Below are positions 26,633-37,758 of a DNA stretch of 64,000 nucleotides, piece after piece; positions within the stretch are counted from its first letter, which is position 1, and each line of letters starts with the position of its first letter. Origin of the DNA: an uncultured Pelagibacteraceae bacterium (GTDB lineage: Bacteria; Pseudomonadota; Alphaproteobacteria; Pelagibacterales; Pelagibacteraceae); contig CACHJN010000001.1 of the NCBI GenBank assembly GCA_902580115.1, positions 62,001-126,000 of the forward strand. Reading direction: 5' to 3'. The notes under the pieces were generated by a model. It searched no databases. It was not told the origin of the DNA and saw only the letters and a program-made list of their open reading frames with translations. Made by a program: the position numbers and the translations under genes.

Positions 26633-27999
26633 TTAATTTTTTCAATTATATATTTTTTAATATCATTTAATTTGTTATCAATTATTTCAAATTTTTCAAC
26701 TTTCTTTAATAAATTTGAAAACTGTTTTGGTGTTTCTACATTTTTTCCAATCGCCAATTTAATTGTTTCTAAAAATTTATAAGGATGGGCAGTTCCCAAG
26801 ACAACGGTTTTTGAATTATTTTTAATTTTATATGAAGCTCCTACTGCAGTAGCAGTATGTGGATCTAGAATAAATCCATAGTTAATAAAAAAGTCTTTGA
26901 TAATTCTTAAAGTATCTGCATCATTTATCTTTTCAGCAACAAAATTTTTTTTAATTTTTTTAATTTCCTCTTCATTAATTTTGAAAAAACCATTTTCATT
27001 CAAACTTTTCATTGATTTTATTACTTTTTGATCATCACCATTTAATATATCAAATAACAACCTTTCAAAATTACTAGCAACTTGAATATCCATGCTTGGA
27101 GAAAGAGATGGTTTAACGTGAGATGGCTTATATTCTCCAGAATTTATAACTCTGCATAAAATATCATTTTCATTTGTTGCTACTATTAACTTGTCTATGG
27201 GTAATCCCATTTTTTTTGCAATATAGCCAGCATATACATCTCCAAAATTTCCAGTTGGAACTGAAAAGTTTACTTTTGAGGACATCTGAAAATACGCATA
27301 AAAATAATAAACAATCTGGCAAATAATTCTCGCCCAATTAATTGAATTTACGCCTGACATATTAATTTTTTCTCTAAATTCTTCTTCGTTAAACATTTGT
27401 TTTACAATTTTCTGGCAATCATCAAAATTTCCTTTAACAGCAATATTGTAAATATTACTAGAGTCACATGTTGTCATTATTTTTCTTTGAATATTAGAAA
27501 TCTTTTCATGCGGGTGCAAAACAAAAAGATTTATATTTTTTTTTCCTTTTAAAGCAGCGATTGCTGCTGAACCAGTATCACCAGATGTTGCAACAATTAT
27601 ATTTATCTTTTTTTTATTTAAATTAAGTGCTTCATACATTAACCCTATCACTTGCATAGCAATATCTTTAAATGCTAAAGTTGGACCATGATAAAGTTCG
27701 AGTAAATTAATGTTATCTATTTTTTTCATTTTAACAATGTTTTTTGTGTCAAAACTTGAATAGGCTTTTTCAAGTATTATTTTAATTTTGTTTTTATCTA
27801 AAGGTGGGGAACAAAATTTAGATATAATCTCAACTCCCAAATCTATGTAATTTAGAGAGCTTAATTCTTTCAATTCTTTCTCATTAAATTTTTTAATATC
27901 AGTTGGTAAAAATAGACCCCCGTCCGGAGCAAGTCCTCTTAAAAAAATATTTCTAAAATCAAAATTTAAAGATTTATTTCTAGTGCTTATATAATTCAT
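26629..27999 (-). CDS. thrC: Threonine synthase
   Basis: 456 residues of the longer bacterial/fungal form. The PLP lysine is in HGPTLAFKDIAMQ near 105-117; the phosphate loop ATSGDTGSAAIAAL and SVPTGNFGDVYAGY are present. It converts phosphohomoserine to threonine. Start overlaps the SURF1 stop by 4 bases. Placement behind the cytochrome oxidase operon recurs in alphaproteobacteria. Confidence 0.96.
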   Translation of the reverse strand: MNYISTRNKSLNFDFRNIFLRGLAPDGGLFLPTDIKKFNEKELKELSSLNYIDLGVEIISKFCSPPLDKNKIKIILEKAYSSFDTKNIVKMKKIDNINLLELYHGPTLAFKDIAMQVIGLMYEALNLNKKKINIIVATSGDTGSAAIAALKGKKNINLFVLHPHEKISNIQRKIMTTCDSSNIYNIAVKGNFDDCQKIVKQMFNEEEFREKINMSGVNSINWARIICQIVYYFYAYFQMSSKVNFSVPTGNFGDVYAGYIAKKMGLPIDKLIVATNENDILCRVINSGEYKPSHVKPSLSPSMDIQVASNFERLLFDILNGDDQKVIKSMKSLNENGFFKINEEEIKKIKKNFVAEKINDADTLRIIKDFFINYGFILDPHTATAVGASYKIKNNSKTVVLGTAHPYKFLETIKLAIGKNVETPKQFSNLLKKVEKFEIIDNKLNDIKKYIIEKIK

Positions 28000-28649
28000 T
28001 GTTTTTTTCTAAAATATAAAAAATATAATAATATTGAAAGCGCTACAGAGTACCAAGTTATAGCATATTTGAGGTGATTATTGGGCAAATCGGGGGTTAC
28101 ATTTTTATTCTGAACTAAATTATTTTGACCGTTCTGTAAAAAAAGTACGAAGTTATTTAATTTATATCCTGTAAAATTTTCTAGATCCTCTAACTTTAAA
28201 GAGTACCATATATTATTTTTTATATCATTTTCAGGTTTGAATAAATTAGGTTTAGTTATTTTCTTTACAATGCCCTCAAAAGATTTTGATTTAATGTTGT
28301 CAATGTTTTTATTTCCTTTTAAATCCTTTTTAATCCAGCCTCTATTAACAAGGAGAATTTCGTTAGAATTAGTTTTAACTGGAGTAATTATATCGAAACC
28401 AGGAACTCCTTTGTTATTCAAGCTATATAAAAATATTTGTTTTTTAAAATCAAAGACTCCATTAAATTTTACTTTCTGATAATTAATCACATTAGCGTTT
28501 GAGTAAAATACAGGTTGAGAATTAAGCCCATTATTAATTTCATTTATAAGGTCAAGTTTCCATTGTAATCTATAAATTTGCCAAGTACCGAGTGAACAAA
28601 AAAGTATTATGGAAAAAAAAACAAAAAAACTAAATGATATCTTCCTCAA
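27996..28649 (-). CDS. SURF1-family cytochrome oxidase assembly protein
   Basis: 217 residues. Two membrane helices bracket a periplasmic domain: an N-terminal one with the family motif LGTWQIYRLQWK (about 21-32) and a C-terminal YAITWYSVALSILLYFLYF. The domain contains VNRGWIKKD and NNHLKYAITWY, both standard. SURF1 helps insert haem a into subunit I of cytochrome c oxidase. It lies 6 bases after ctaE within the oxidase operon. Confidence 0.93.
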   Translation of the reverse strand: MRKISFSFFVFFSIILFCSLGTWQIYRLQWKLDLINEINNGLNSQPVFYSNANVINYQKVKFNGVFDFKKQIFLYSLNNKGVPGFDIITPVKTNSNEILLVNRGWIKKDLKGNKNIDNIKSKSFEGIVKKITKPNLFKPENDIKNNIWYSLKLEDLENFTGYKLNNFVLFLQNGQNNLVQNKNVTPDLPNNHLKYAITWYSVALSILLYFLYFRKKQ

Positions 28650-28655
28650 GTATTT

Positions 28656-29447
28656 TTAACTTCCCCAAATATAGATAGCGGCAAAAAGAAATAACCAAAC
28701 GACATCTACAAAGTGCCAGTACCATGCTGCAGCCTCAAATCCAAAGTGGTGATCAGGTTTGAAATGCCCTTTAATTGATCTATATAAACAAACTGCTAAA
28801 AATATTGTTCCTATAATGACGTGAAAACCATGAAAACCTGTTGCCATATAAAAAGTTGATCCATAAATATTTCCATCTATGGTAAATGAAGCATGATGAT
28901 ATTCATAAGCTTGGAAACACGAAAAAACAAAACCTAAAAAAACAGTTAGGATTAAACCGTTAACTAGAGCTTTTCTATCATTTTCAAGCATCGCGTGATG
29001 TGCCCAGGTAACAGTAGTGCCTGATAACAATAAGATTAAAGTGTTTATTAATGGTATATCCCACGGGTCAAAAGTTTTAATATCTGCGGGAGGCCAAATT
29101 TTTCCAATAGCCTCTGTTGGAAACAAGCTAGCATTAAAAAACGCCCAAAACCAAGCTACGAAAAACATAACTTCAGAGGCAATAAAGAGTGTCATCCCGT
29201 ATCTATGGGTTATTTGAACTACCATAGTGTGATGCCCTTGTTTTTCTGCTTCATCTACAACGTCTCTGAACCACATGAAAGATCCGTATATTAATAATGC
29301 TGTTCCAACTAATAATAACCATAAAGCTTTAGTGTGAAAATAATATACTGCTCCTACTGCTAAAACTAAGCAGGCAAACGAAGTAAATATTGGCCATGGA
29401 CTAGGGTCAACTAAATGGTAATCGTGCTTTTTTTCTCCTGATGACAT
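28656..29447 (-). CDS. ctaE: Cytochrome c oxidase subunit III
   Basis: 263 residues, seven predicted membrane helices. Family blocks include HDYHLVDPSPWPI at the start, FIASEVMFFVAWFWAFF, GTTVTWAHHAML, MATGFHGFHVIIGTIFL and WYWHFVDVVWLFLFAAIY. Subunit III stabilises the catalytic core of the aa3 oxidase. The start is directly adjacent to the ctaG stop with no gap. Confidence 0.97.
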   Translation of the reverse strand: MSSGEKKHDYHLVDPSPWPIFTSFACLVLAVGAVYYFHTKALWLLLVGTALLIYGSFMWFRDVVDEAEKQGHHTMVVQITHRYGMTLFIASEVMFFVAWFWAFFNASLFPTEAIGKIWPPADIKTFDPWDIPLINTLILLLSGTTVTWAHHAMLENDRKALVNGLILTVFLGFVFSCFQAYEYHHASFTIDGNIYGSTFYMATGFHGFHVIIGTIFLAVCLYRSIKGHFKPDHHFGFEAAAWYWHFVDVVWLFLFAAIYIWGS

Positions 29448-29993
29448 TTAGGCGCTTTCCTTTTTGTAATAATCTGATGAAAAAAAAGTAAATGATAATG
29501 TAACATCAGAAATATTATTTGTTTTATTATCATCTACAACTTTTGGATCCAAGAAAAATGTTAATACAAAATTCCTTTTTTGGCCTGGATTAAGCGTTTG
29601 TTTCTCAAAACAGAAGCAGCCAATTTTATTAAGATATATCCCAAAAGGTGAGGGAGAAACATTAAAAGTGGCAGATCCAGAGGTAGGTTCGTTGGACTCA
29701 TTTTCTACAAAAAACTTTACGGTATGTACCTCTCCTGGTTTTAAACTTATAGTATTTTTCTCTGGGTAAAATTTCCAATCTAGGGCTCCATTTGAATTAG
29801 TATCAAAACGTATTTTGTAATCTTGATTAATAACTATCTTAGGGATTTCTTTATTTTCAGCATTTTGTGTTGTACCCCCAAAACCAGTTACTCTACAAAA
29901 CAAATCATAAAGTGGTACTGCAGCAAAAGATAAACCTAACATCAAAAAAAATATTCCAGCAAGTATAATTGGTGTAAGGGTTTTTTTGGTCAT
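29448..29993 (-). CDS. ctaG: Cytochrome oxidase copper-assembly protein CtaG/Cox11
   Basis: 181 residues. One N-terminal membrane anchor (ILAGIFFLMLGLSFAAVPLYDLFCRVTGFGG) and a periplasmic beta domain carrying the copper-binding CFCFE motif in KIGCFCFEKQTL, with EVHTVKFFVEN before it. Cox11 delivers copper to the CuB site of subunit I. The stop of the 36-codon gene upstream is directly adjacent to its ATG. Confidence 0.96.
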   Translation of the reverse strand: MTKKTLTPIILAGIFFLMLGLSFAAVPLYDLFCRVTGFGGTTQNAENKEIPKIVINQDYKIRFDTNSNGALDWKFYPEKNTISLKPGEVHTVKFFVENESNEPTSGSATFNVSPSPFGIYLNKIGCFCFEKQTLNPGQKRNFVLTFFLDPKVVDDNKTNNISDVTLSFTFFSSDYYKKESA

Positions 29994-30104
29994 TTAAATT
30001 TCCCTATTATATATTCCGATATTATAAAAGGTCAGCAAAAATAGAAACAACATGAATGCAACTAACAAAAGAGCTGTAATAATATTTTTCTTTTTTTTAT
30101 CCAT
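29994..30104 (-). CDS. 36-residue single-helix membrane protein in the cytochrome oxidase operon
   Basis: Too short for the ORF track. The minus strand from ATG 30104 encodes MDKKKKNIIT followed by a hydrophobic helix (ALLLVAFMLFLFLLTFYNIG) and a short tail, ending in TAA directly before the ctaG ATG. It overlaps the ctaB stop by 8 bases. Many alphaproteobacterial oxidase operons carry a small one-helix gene between ctaB and ctaG, annotated as CoxF or assembly-related; position and topology match, but sequence similarity cannot be tested at this length. I infer an accessory role in oxidase assembly. Confidence 0.72.
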   Translation of the reverse strand: MDKKKKNIITALLLVAFMLFLFLLTFYNIGIYNREI

Positions 30105-31020
30105 AAAGCCTCATAAAAAAATGGTCAGACAAAATTAACAAGAAAATCACGAATAAGTAAAAAATAGAATACAAAAATATTTTTCTAGCTAAAGTATTTA
30201 TTTCTTTGCTTTTTTTTACTTTTAAAAGGCTTCCACATAAATAAACGTAATAGATAGTTAGTGCTAGAGCTGGGTAAAAATATATTTCAAATAGAAAACT
30301 TACAAAATACGGGGCTGATATAGTAGGCAACATCAAAAGAGAATAAATAAATATATTTTTTTTTGTCTTATCGATACCATAAATTATGGGTAGCATTGGT
30401 ATCTTCGCTTTTTTATAATCATTAGATTTATATATGCTTAATGCCCAAAAATGAGATGGGGTCCACAAAAAGATAATTAAAAATAGAATTAAAGGTTCGA
30501 TAGATAATGAACCGGTCGCAATAGTCCATCCTATTACTGGCGGAAGTGCACCAGCAGCACCGCCTATAACAATGTTCTGTGGTGTTCTTCTTTTCAACCA
30601 AACTGTATAAATGAAAAAATAAAAACATATGGTTAACAGCAATAAAAATGCAGACATAAAATTAGATGAAAAATATAATAAAGAGATAGATCCTATTGAC
30701 AGTAAAATACCAAAAAACAATGCTTGATTTTTTGTTACTTGACCAGTTGGTATAGGTCTTAAACACGTTCTAGTCATTAAGGCATCTAAGTCAGACTCGT
30801 ACCACATATTTAAAGTTCCAGCTGCACCAGCGCCCAATGCAACTGCAATTAAAGACAAAACAGAATTTAAATAACTTACATTTTTTGGTGCTATAATAAG
30901 TCCAACCATGCAAGTAAATAACACTAATGACATTACTCTTGGTTTCATTAAATTAAAAAATGAGTCAATGTAGAAGCTAGATTGCTTAATATTTTTTGCT
31001 CTAATGCTTGCTTGTATCAA
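30097..31020 (-). CDS. ctaB: Protohaem IX farnesyltransferase (haem O synthase)
   Basis: 307 residues in the UbiA superfamily with about eight helices. The first prenyl-diphosphate site is NMWYESDLDALMTRTCLRP (N/D-rich, followed by RPIPTG), the second is in LPIIYGIDKTKKNI. It attaches a farnesyl chain to haem b to make haem O, the precursor of haem a for the oxidase. It starts 1 base after the ctaD stop. Confidence 0.96.
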   Translation of the reverse strand: MIQASIRAKNIKQSSFYIDSFFNLMKPRVMSLVLFTCMVGLIIAPKNVSYLNSVLSLIAVALGAGAAGTLNMWYESDLDALMTRTCLRPIPTGQVTKNQALFFGILLSIGSISLLYFSSNFMSAFLLLLTICFYFFIYTVWLKRRTPQNIVIGGAAGALPPVIGWTIATGSLSIEPLILFLIIFLWTPSHFWALSIYKSNDYKKAKIPMLPIIYGIDKTKKNIFIYSLLMLPTISAPYFVSFLFEIYFYPALALTIYYVYLCGSLLKVKKSKEINTLARKIFLYSIFYLFVIFLLILSDHFFMRLYG

Positions 31021-31021
31021 T

Positions 31022-33453
<2,432 letters not shown>

Positions 33454-33506
33454 TTTATTTTTTATACAACTTTTTAATACTTTAACAAATTCAATAAATG
33501 CGACAA
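33454..33506 (-). promoter_or_regulatory. Candidate promoter for the cytochrome oxidase operon
   Basis: The 53-base gap between ctaC and rsmE holds, read on the minus strand, TTGTTA, a 16-base spacer and TATAAA, ending about 10 bases before the ctaC ATG. This resembles a housekeeping sigma promoter and would give a very short leader. It is a pattern match only. Confidence 0.35.
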
Positions 33507-34217
33507 TTAAGGTAAGTTATTGATAAAATTAACTAGAGAAATAGCGCTTATAACAGCAGTATCTGATCTCAGTATATTTTTTGATATTGTAAATGGCACA
33601 ACTTGAGAAAGTGATAAAATAAACTCTCTTTCAGATGGAGAAAAGTCACCTTCTGGACCAATTAAAATATTTAAAGATTTAAAATTTTTATATTTTTCAA
33701 TACTCAAATTATCTTTTGAATTAACATCACCAAACAACAGTTTAGTATTTTGATCTAAATTTTTTAAAAAATCTTTTAATTTAACTACCTTTAAAATTTC
33801 TGGTGGAAACATTTGATTAGATTGTTCTGTAGCCTCAATAACGATTTTTTTTGCTCTATCATAATTTAATTCTTTAACTTCAGTCCTCTCTGAGATTATT
33901 GGAATAATTTTGCTTACACCAAGCTCTGTTGCTTTTTGCAAAATTATTTCCATAGGATTTTTTTTTACTAAACAGATAGCGAGTTCAATTTTGTTTTTCT
34001 TTTGAGGTTCTTTTACTTTTTTCAAAAATTTTACTTCTACTCTTTCTTTTTCTAAAAAGACTATTTCACTTTCCCATTCACCATCAGCATTAAAAAAATT
34101 TATAATGGATCCTCGCTTTAATCTCATAACATTTATGACATAGTGGGTGTGCTCTTTTGATAATAAATTTGTGGAGTTTTCAACTATACTATTAGGATGA
34201 TATAATCTAATATTCAT
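33507..34217 (-). CDS. rsmE: 16S rRNA (uracil1498-N3)-methyltransferase
   Basis: 236 residues from ATG 34217 (the track's 34241 adds eight residues not expected). An N-terminal PUA-like domain (HTHYVINVMRLKRGSIINFF) precedes a SPOUT methyltransferase domain with the GPEGDFSPSEREF knot and the late ILRSDTAVISAISL. It methylates U1498 in the decoding region of 16S rRNA. It lies divergent to the CDGSH gene and 53 bases from the oxidase operon. Confidence 0.93.
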   Translation of the reverse strand: MNIRLYHPNSIVENSTNLLSKEHTHYVINVMRLKRGSIINFFNADGEWESEIVFLEKERVEVKFLKKVKEPQKKNKIELAICLVKKNPMEIILQKATELGVSKIIPIISERTEVKELNYDRAKKIVIEATEQSNQMFPPEILKVVKLKDFLKNLDQNTKLLFGDVNSKDNLSIEKYKNFKSLNILIGPEGDFSPSEREFILSLSQVVPFTISKNILRSDTAVISAISLVNFINNLP

Positions 34218-34268
34218 TATTAATTTATATACTAAAAACAAAATTGAATTAATTAAAGGATAAACTTT

Positions 34269-34508
34269 ATGATCAAAGCACTAAGGGCAGGAGACAACCC
34301 AATAGGAGTTGATGTGGTAGAGGGAAAATCGTACTTCTGGTGCACATGTGGAAAAAGTTCAAAACAGCCTTTTTGTGATGGATCTCATAAAGGAACAGAA
34401 TTTTCACCTTTTGTTTTTAAGGCTGAACAATCTAAAAAAGTTTTTTTCTGTACTTGCAAACAAACCAAGGATCAACCGTTGTGTGATGGATCACATAACT
34501 TAAAATAA
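34269..34508 (+). CDS. Tandem CDGSH iron-sulfur protein
   Basis: 79 residues made of two mini CDGSH motifs: CTCGKSSKQPFCDGSH (about 24-39) and CTCKQTKDQPLCDGSH (about 61-76). Each matches C-x-C-x2-(S/T)-x3-P-x-C-D-G-x2-H and should bind one 2Fe-2S cluster with three Cys and one His ligand. Bacterial tandem forms are small electron-transfer or redox-sensing proteins; the partner is unknown. It starts a plus-strand run with a haloacid dehalogenase 3 bases downstream. Confidence 0.93.
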   Translation: MIKALRAGDNPIGVDVVEGKSYFWCTCGKSSKQPFCDGSHKGTEFSPFVFKAEQSKKVFFCTCKQTKDQPLCDGSHNLK

Positions 34509-34511
34509 TCT

Positions 34512-35171
34512 ATGAAACCGAAAGCCATTGTATTTGATGCATACGGTACTCTATTCGACGTCAACTCAGCAGCAGAAAAATGCAAAAGTAAAATAGGAGA
34601 TAAATGGGAAAGTTTTGCAAATTTTTGGAGAACTACTCAACTTGAATATACTTGGCTAAGAAGTTTAATGAAAAAACATAAAGATTTCTGGCAAATAACG
34701 GAAGACAGTTTAGATAAGTCAATGAAAGTTTTTAATATTGATAATAGTTTGAAAAAAGAATTGTTAAATCTTTATAAAATTTTATCACCATATCCAGAAG
34801 TAAAAAAAGTTTTAACAAATTTGAAAGAAAATAAATTTAAATTAGCAATTCTTTCAAATGGAACACCAGAACTACTCGAAGAGCTTGTAAAAAGAAATAA
34901 TTTAGATAATTTGTTTGATGATCTTTTTTCTATAGAACAAGTAAAAATTTATAAACCTGACTCTAAAGTTTATGATCTTCCAATTAAAAAGTATAAAATA
35001 AAACCTGAAGAAATAGTTTTTTTAAGTGCTAATACATGGGATGTTTCAGGGGGTGGAAACTACGGATATAACTCAGTTTGGATAAACAGAAATAAATCCT
35101 ATTTCGATAACCTCGATTATCATCCAAAAAACGAAATTGGCAACTTAACGCAGCTACTTGATATCGTTTAA
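34512..35171 (+). CDS. Haloacid dehalogenase type II (HAD superfamily)
   Basis: 219 residues. The nucleophile aspartate is in VFDAYGTLFDVNSAA, the LSNGTPELLEELV motif II, KIYKPDSKVYDL motif III and SANTWDVSGGGNYGY motif IV match the L-2-haloacid dehalogenase group rather than generic phosphatases. It would hydrolyse 2-haloacids to 2-hydroxyacids, or act on another small substrate. Substrate cannot be read from sequence. Confidence 0.85.
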   Translation: MKPKAIVFDAYGTLFDVNSAAEKCKSKIGDKWESFANFWRTTQLEYTWLRSLMKKHKDFWQITEDSLDKSMKVFNIDNSLKKELLNLYKILSPYPEVKKVLTNLKENKFKLAILSNGTPELLEELVKRNNLDNLFDDLFSIEQVKIYKPDSKVYDLPIKKYKIKPEEIVFLSANTWDVSGGGNYGYNSVWINRNKSYFDNLDYHPKNEIGNLTQLLDIV

Positions 35172-35191
35172 ACTTAAGATATATTTTACTC

Positions 35192-36034
35192 ATGTCACAA
35201 ATTGAAATAAAAAAAATTATTAAAGCTATTAATGCTTCAGACGGTGCTGGGGTAAAGCTAAAAAGAAGCATTGGAACTCCAGAAGCCGATTATATTGATC
35301 CTTTTTTAATGCTAGATGAATTTGGATCTGAAAATAAAGATGATTATATTGCTGGATTTCCTCCCCACCCTCACAGAGGAATTGAAACAGTTACCTATAT
35401 GTTGAATGGTGAATTTGAACATCAAGATAGTACTGGCGCAAAAGGAACAATGGCTCCAGGAGATGTTCAGTGGATGAAGACTGGAAGAGGAATTATCCAC
35501 TCAGAGATGCCGGCAATGTCTGGAGGAAAATTATTAGGTTTTCAACTTTGGATAAATATGCCAGCTAAATTAAAAAAAAATAAACCTGAATACATTTATA
35601 TTAAAGGTAATGAAATTGGCGTCCATTCAGATAATGAAAAAACTGTAAAAGTAATTGCAGGAAAATATGCAAATGTAGAGGGGCCGGAAAAAAAACATAA
35701 TGTTGAGCCAATTTATTTTCATGTAATATTGAAAGAGGGAAAAGAATTTAAATGTGAGGTTCCATCTGGTCATAATTCTTTTGTTTATATTCTAAAAGGG
35801 GATTTAAAAATTGGAAAAAAGAGTCACAAAAAGGCCACTGACTCAAATTTAATTTTATTAGAACGGGGAAGTGAACTTAAAATTAAAGCAGAAAAAAACA
35901 CAGAGTTTTTATTTATAGCAGGCAAGCCTATTGGAGAGCCTATTGCAAGGGGTGGTCCATTTGTAATGAACACAAAAGCAGAGATACTTGAAGCTATTCA
36001 AGATTATAATAACGGAACATTTGCTAAATATTAA
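35192..36034 (+). CDS. Pirin-family bicupin protein
   Basis: 280 residues, two cupin domains. The iron-binding set in the first is seen in FPPHPHRGIETVTYML and GRGIIHSEMP (three His and one Glu). The motif order matches pirins, some of which show quercetin dioxygenase activity. In bacteria the physiological role is mostly unknown. It is separated by 20 bases from the dehalogenase and 24 from the quinone oxidoreductase. Confidence 0.9.
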   Translation: MSQIEIKKIIKAINASDGAGVKLKRSIGTPEADYIDPFLMLDEFGSENKDDYIAGFPPHPHRGIETVTYMLNGEFEHQDSTGAKGTMAPGDVQWMKTGRGIIHSEMPAMSGGKLLGFQLWINMPAKLKKNKPEYIYIKGNEIGVHSDNEKTVKVIAGKYANVEGPEKKHNVEPIYFHVILKEGKEFKCEVPSGHNSFVYILKGDLKIGKKSHKKATDSNLILLERGSELKIKAEKNTEFLFIAGKPIGEPIARGGPFVMNTKAEILEAIQDYNNGTFAKY

Positions 36035-36058
36035 AAGTTCAAGTACGTTCCTGTTCAC

Positions 36059-37033
36059 ATGCCTAAATCAATAATTATAACAAAGAATGGTGGCCCTGAA
36101 GTTTTAGAACTGCAAGATGTTAATGTAGGCACTCCTGGCCCAGATGAAATTAAAGTCACTAATCATGCCATCGGCTTAAATTACATTGATACTTATCATA
36201 GATCGGGTTTGTATCCTGTAAAACTACCAAGTGGTATTGGTTTAGAAGCTGCTGGAAAAATTGATGAAGTCGGAAGTAATGTAACTGAATTTAATAAAGG
36301 GGATAATATTGCATATGCTTCTATTCCGCTTGGAGCCTACGCTCAACAAAGAATAATTCCTGCAAAAATTGCTATAAAAGTTCCAGATGGTATTTCTCAT
36401 GAAATTGCTGCTACTTTAATAACAAAGGGTTTAACGACAAACTATTTATTAACAAAAACTTATCAATTGAAAGCTGGTGAATTAGTTTTATTTCATGCAG
36501 CAGCTGGCGGTGTAGGCCAAATCTTTGCTCAGTGGGCTAATAGCATTGGGGCAAAGGTGATTGGAACAGTAGGATCAGATGATAAGATAAAGGTTGCTGA
36601 AGAAAATGGTTATTCACACGTTATAAATTATACTAAAGATGATTTTGCAAAAGAAGTTTTAAAAATTACGAATAACGAGGGTGTACCTGCGGTATTCGAT
36701 GGTGTAGGTAAAAAAACATTTTATGGATCTTTAAACTGTCTTAAAACCAGGGGTATGATGATAAGTTTTGGTAATGCATCTGGTCCGTTAGATCCTGTAA
36801 ATGTGCCAAAAGATATTCAGCCAAAAGGTTTATATTTAACAAGGCCTTCAATTGCACAATATTTTACAAACAGAAAAGAACTTCAGGAAGGTGCGGACAC
36901 AATATTTGAAAAAATAAAATTTGGGAAAATAAAAATTAAGATATCAAAAAAATATAAGTTAGCAGAAGCTAAACAAGCACATGCTGACTTAGAAGCTCGA
37001 AAATTATTAGGTCCAGCAATTTTAGTTCCTTAA
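36059..37033 (+). CDS. qor: NADPH:quinone oxidoreductase, zeta-crystallin-like MDR
   Basis: 324 residues of the zinc-free medium-chain dehydrogenase/reductase family. N-terminal part carries NHAIGLNYIDTYHRSGLYP and GIGLEAAGKIDEVG; the NADPH fold has HAAAGGVGQIFAQWANSIGA. No catalytic or structural zinc ligands are visible. It should reduce quinones by one electron from NADPH. Its stop overlaps the start of the DUF1289 gene by 1 base. Confidence 0.92.
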   Translation: MPKSIIITKNGGPEVLELQDVNVGTPGPDEIKVTNHAIGLNYIDTYHRSGLYPVKLPSGIGLEAAGKIDEVGSNVTEFNKGDNIAYASIPLGAYAQQRIIPAKIAIKVPDGISHEIAATLITKGLTTNYLLTKTYQLKAGELVLFHAAAGGVGQIFAQWANSIGAKVIGTVGSDDKIKVAEENGYSHVINYTKDDFAKEVLKITNNEGVPAVFDGVGKKTFYGSLNCLKTRGMMISFGNASGPLDPVNVPKDIQPKGLYLTRPSIAQYFTNRKELQEGADTIFEKIKFGKIKIKISKKYKLAEAKQAHADLEARKLLGPAILVP

Positions 37034-37299
37034 TGAGTAAAAAAATAATTTCTCCGTGTATTAGTATATGTAAAACTGATCCAGTAACAGGATATTGTTA
37101 TGGTTGTGCAAGAACCGATGAAGAAAAAATTTTATGGAAAGATGAGAAAACAACCAGTGAATGGAAATCAAAAAACTTAGAAGATATTATTTCTAGAATG
37201 AAAGGATGGCAACTGAATACCTTCAAGGAGTCTTACAATCATAAAATTAAAAACGGCATTTCTTTATTTAAAAAGAATTTATTAAATAAAAAATTATAA
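37033..37299 (+). CDS. DUF1289 cysteine-rich protein
   Basis: 88 residues. The DUF1289 pattern is clear in the first 40 residues: SPCISICKTDPVTGYCYGCA with four cysteines that could bind a metal, then TDEEKILWK. The role is unknown. A lysine-rich extension follows the domain. The last 6 bases overlap the convergent DUF2721 gene. Confidence 0.85.
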   Translation: MSKKIISPCISICKTDPVTGYCYGCARTDEEKILWKDEKTTSEWKSKNLEDIISRMKGWQLNTFKESYNHKIKNGISLFKKNLLNKKL

Positions 37300-37704
37300 A
37301 TCTTTTTTCATTGAGGCCATGTCACTTAAATGGTACTTTAATGCTTCGTTAGATAGTCTTACTTCTTGTAGAAATAAAAATATCGAAAAAATCATACAAA
37401 GACAACAAAAAGCAAAGCTTAATCTAGCTTGAAAAACAAGATCTAGATAAAGCAGTAAAACTGTTAGCATGTTAAAAAGAAAACCAAAAGATGCAAAGCC
37501 CATAACATATTTCAAGTAGTTTGTTCTTTTGTTTAAAACATGAAGTTGATTCTCCCACTCTGGAGGAACTTTTTTTTCAAAAGTATATTGATCGTGTATT
37601 TTCCTTATTAGAGCACTTAATGTATGAAATCGGTTACTGTACATGGTCATCATTAAAGGAATTGCTGGAAACATTAGAGCTGCAACTGTGTAATCTATAT
37701 CCAT
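37294..37704 (-). CDS. DUF2721 membrane protein
   Basis: 136 residues with three hydrophobic helices: a short N-terminal one (VAALMFPAIPLMMTMY), then about 65-90 and 92-113, separated by a charged cytoplasmic loop RKIHDQYTFEK. The layout and the final RLSNEALKYHLSDM segment match DUF2721. Function unknown. The bases just before its ATG are identical over 13 positions to those before the MT-A70 gene and include a GANTC site. Confidence 0.8.
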   Translation of the reverse strand: MDIDYTVAALMFPAIPLMMTMYSNRFHTLSALIRKIHDQYTFEKKVPPEWENQLHVLNKRTNYLKYVMGFASFGFLFNMLTVLLLYLDLVFQARLSFAFCCLCMIFSIFLFLQEVRLSNEALKYHLSDMASMKKDL

Positions 37705-37758
37705 AACGAATCAAATTGATTATGTATATTACGTTTGGTATTTACAAGTCATATTTAA

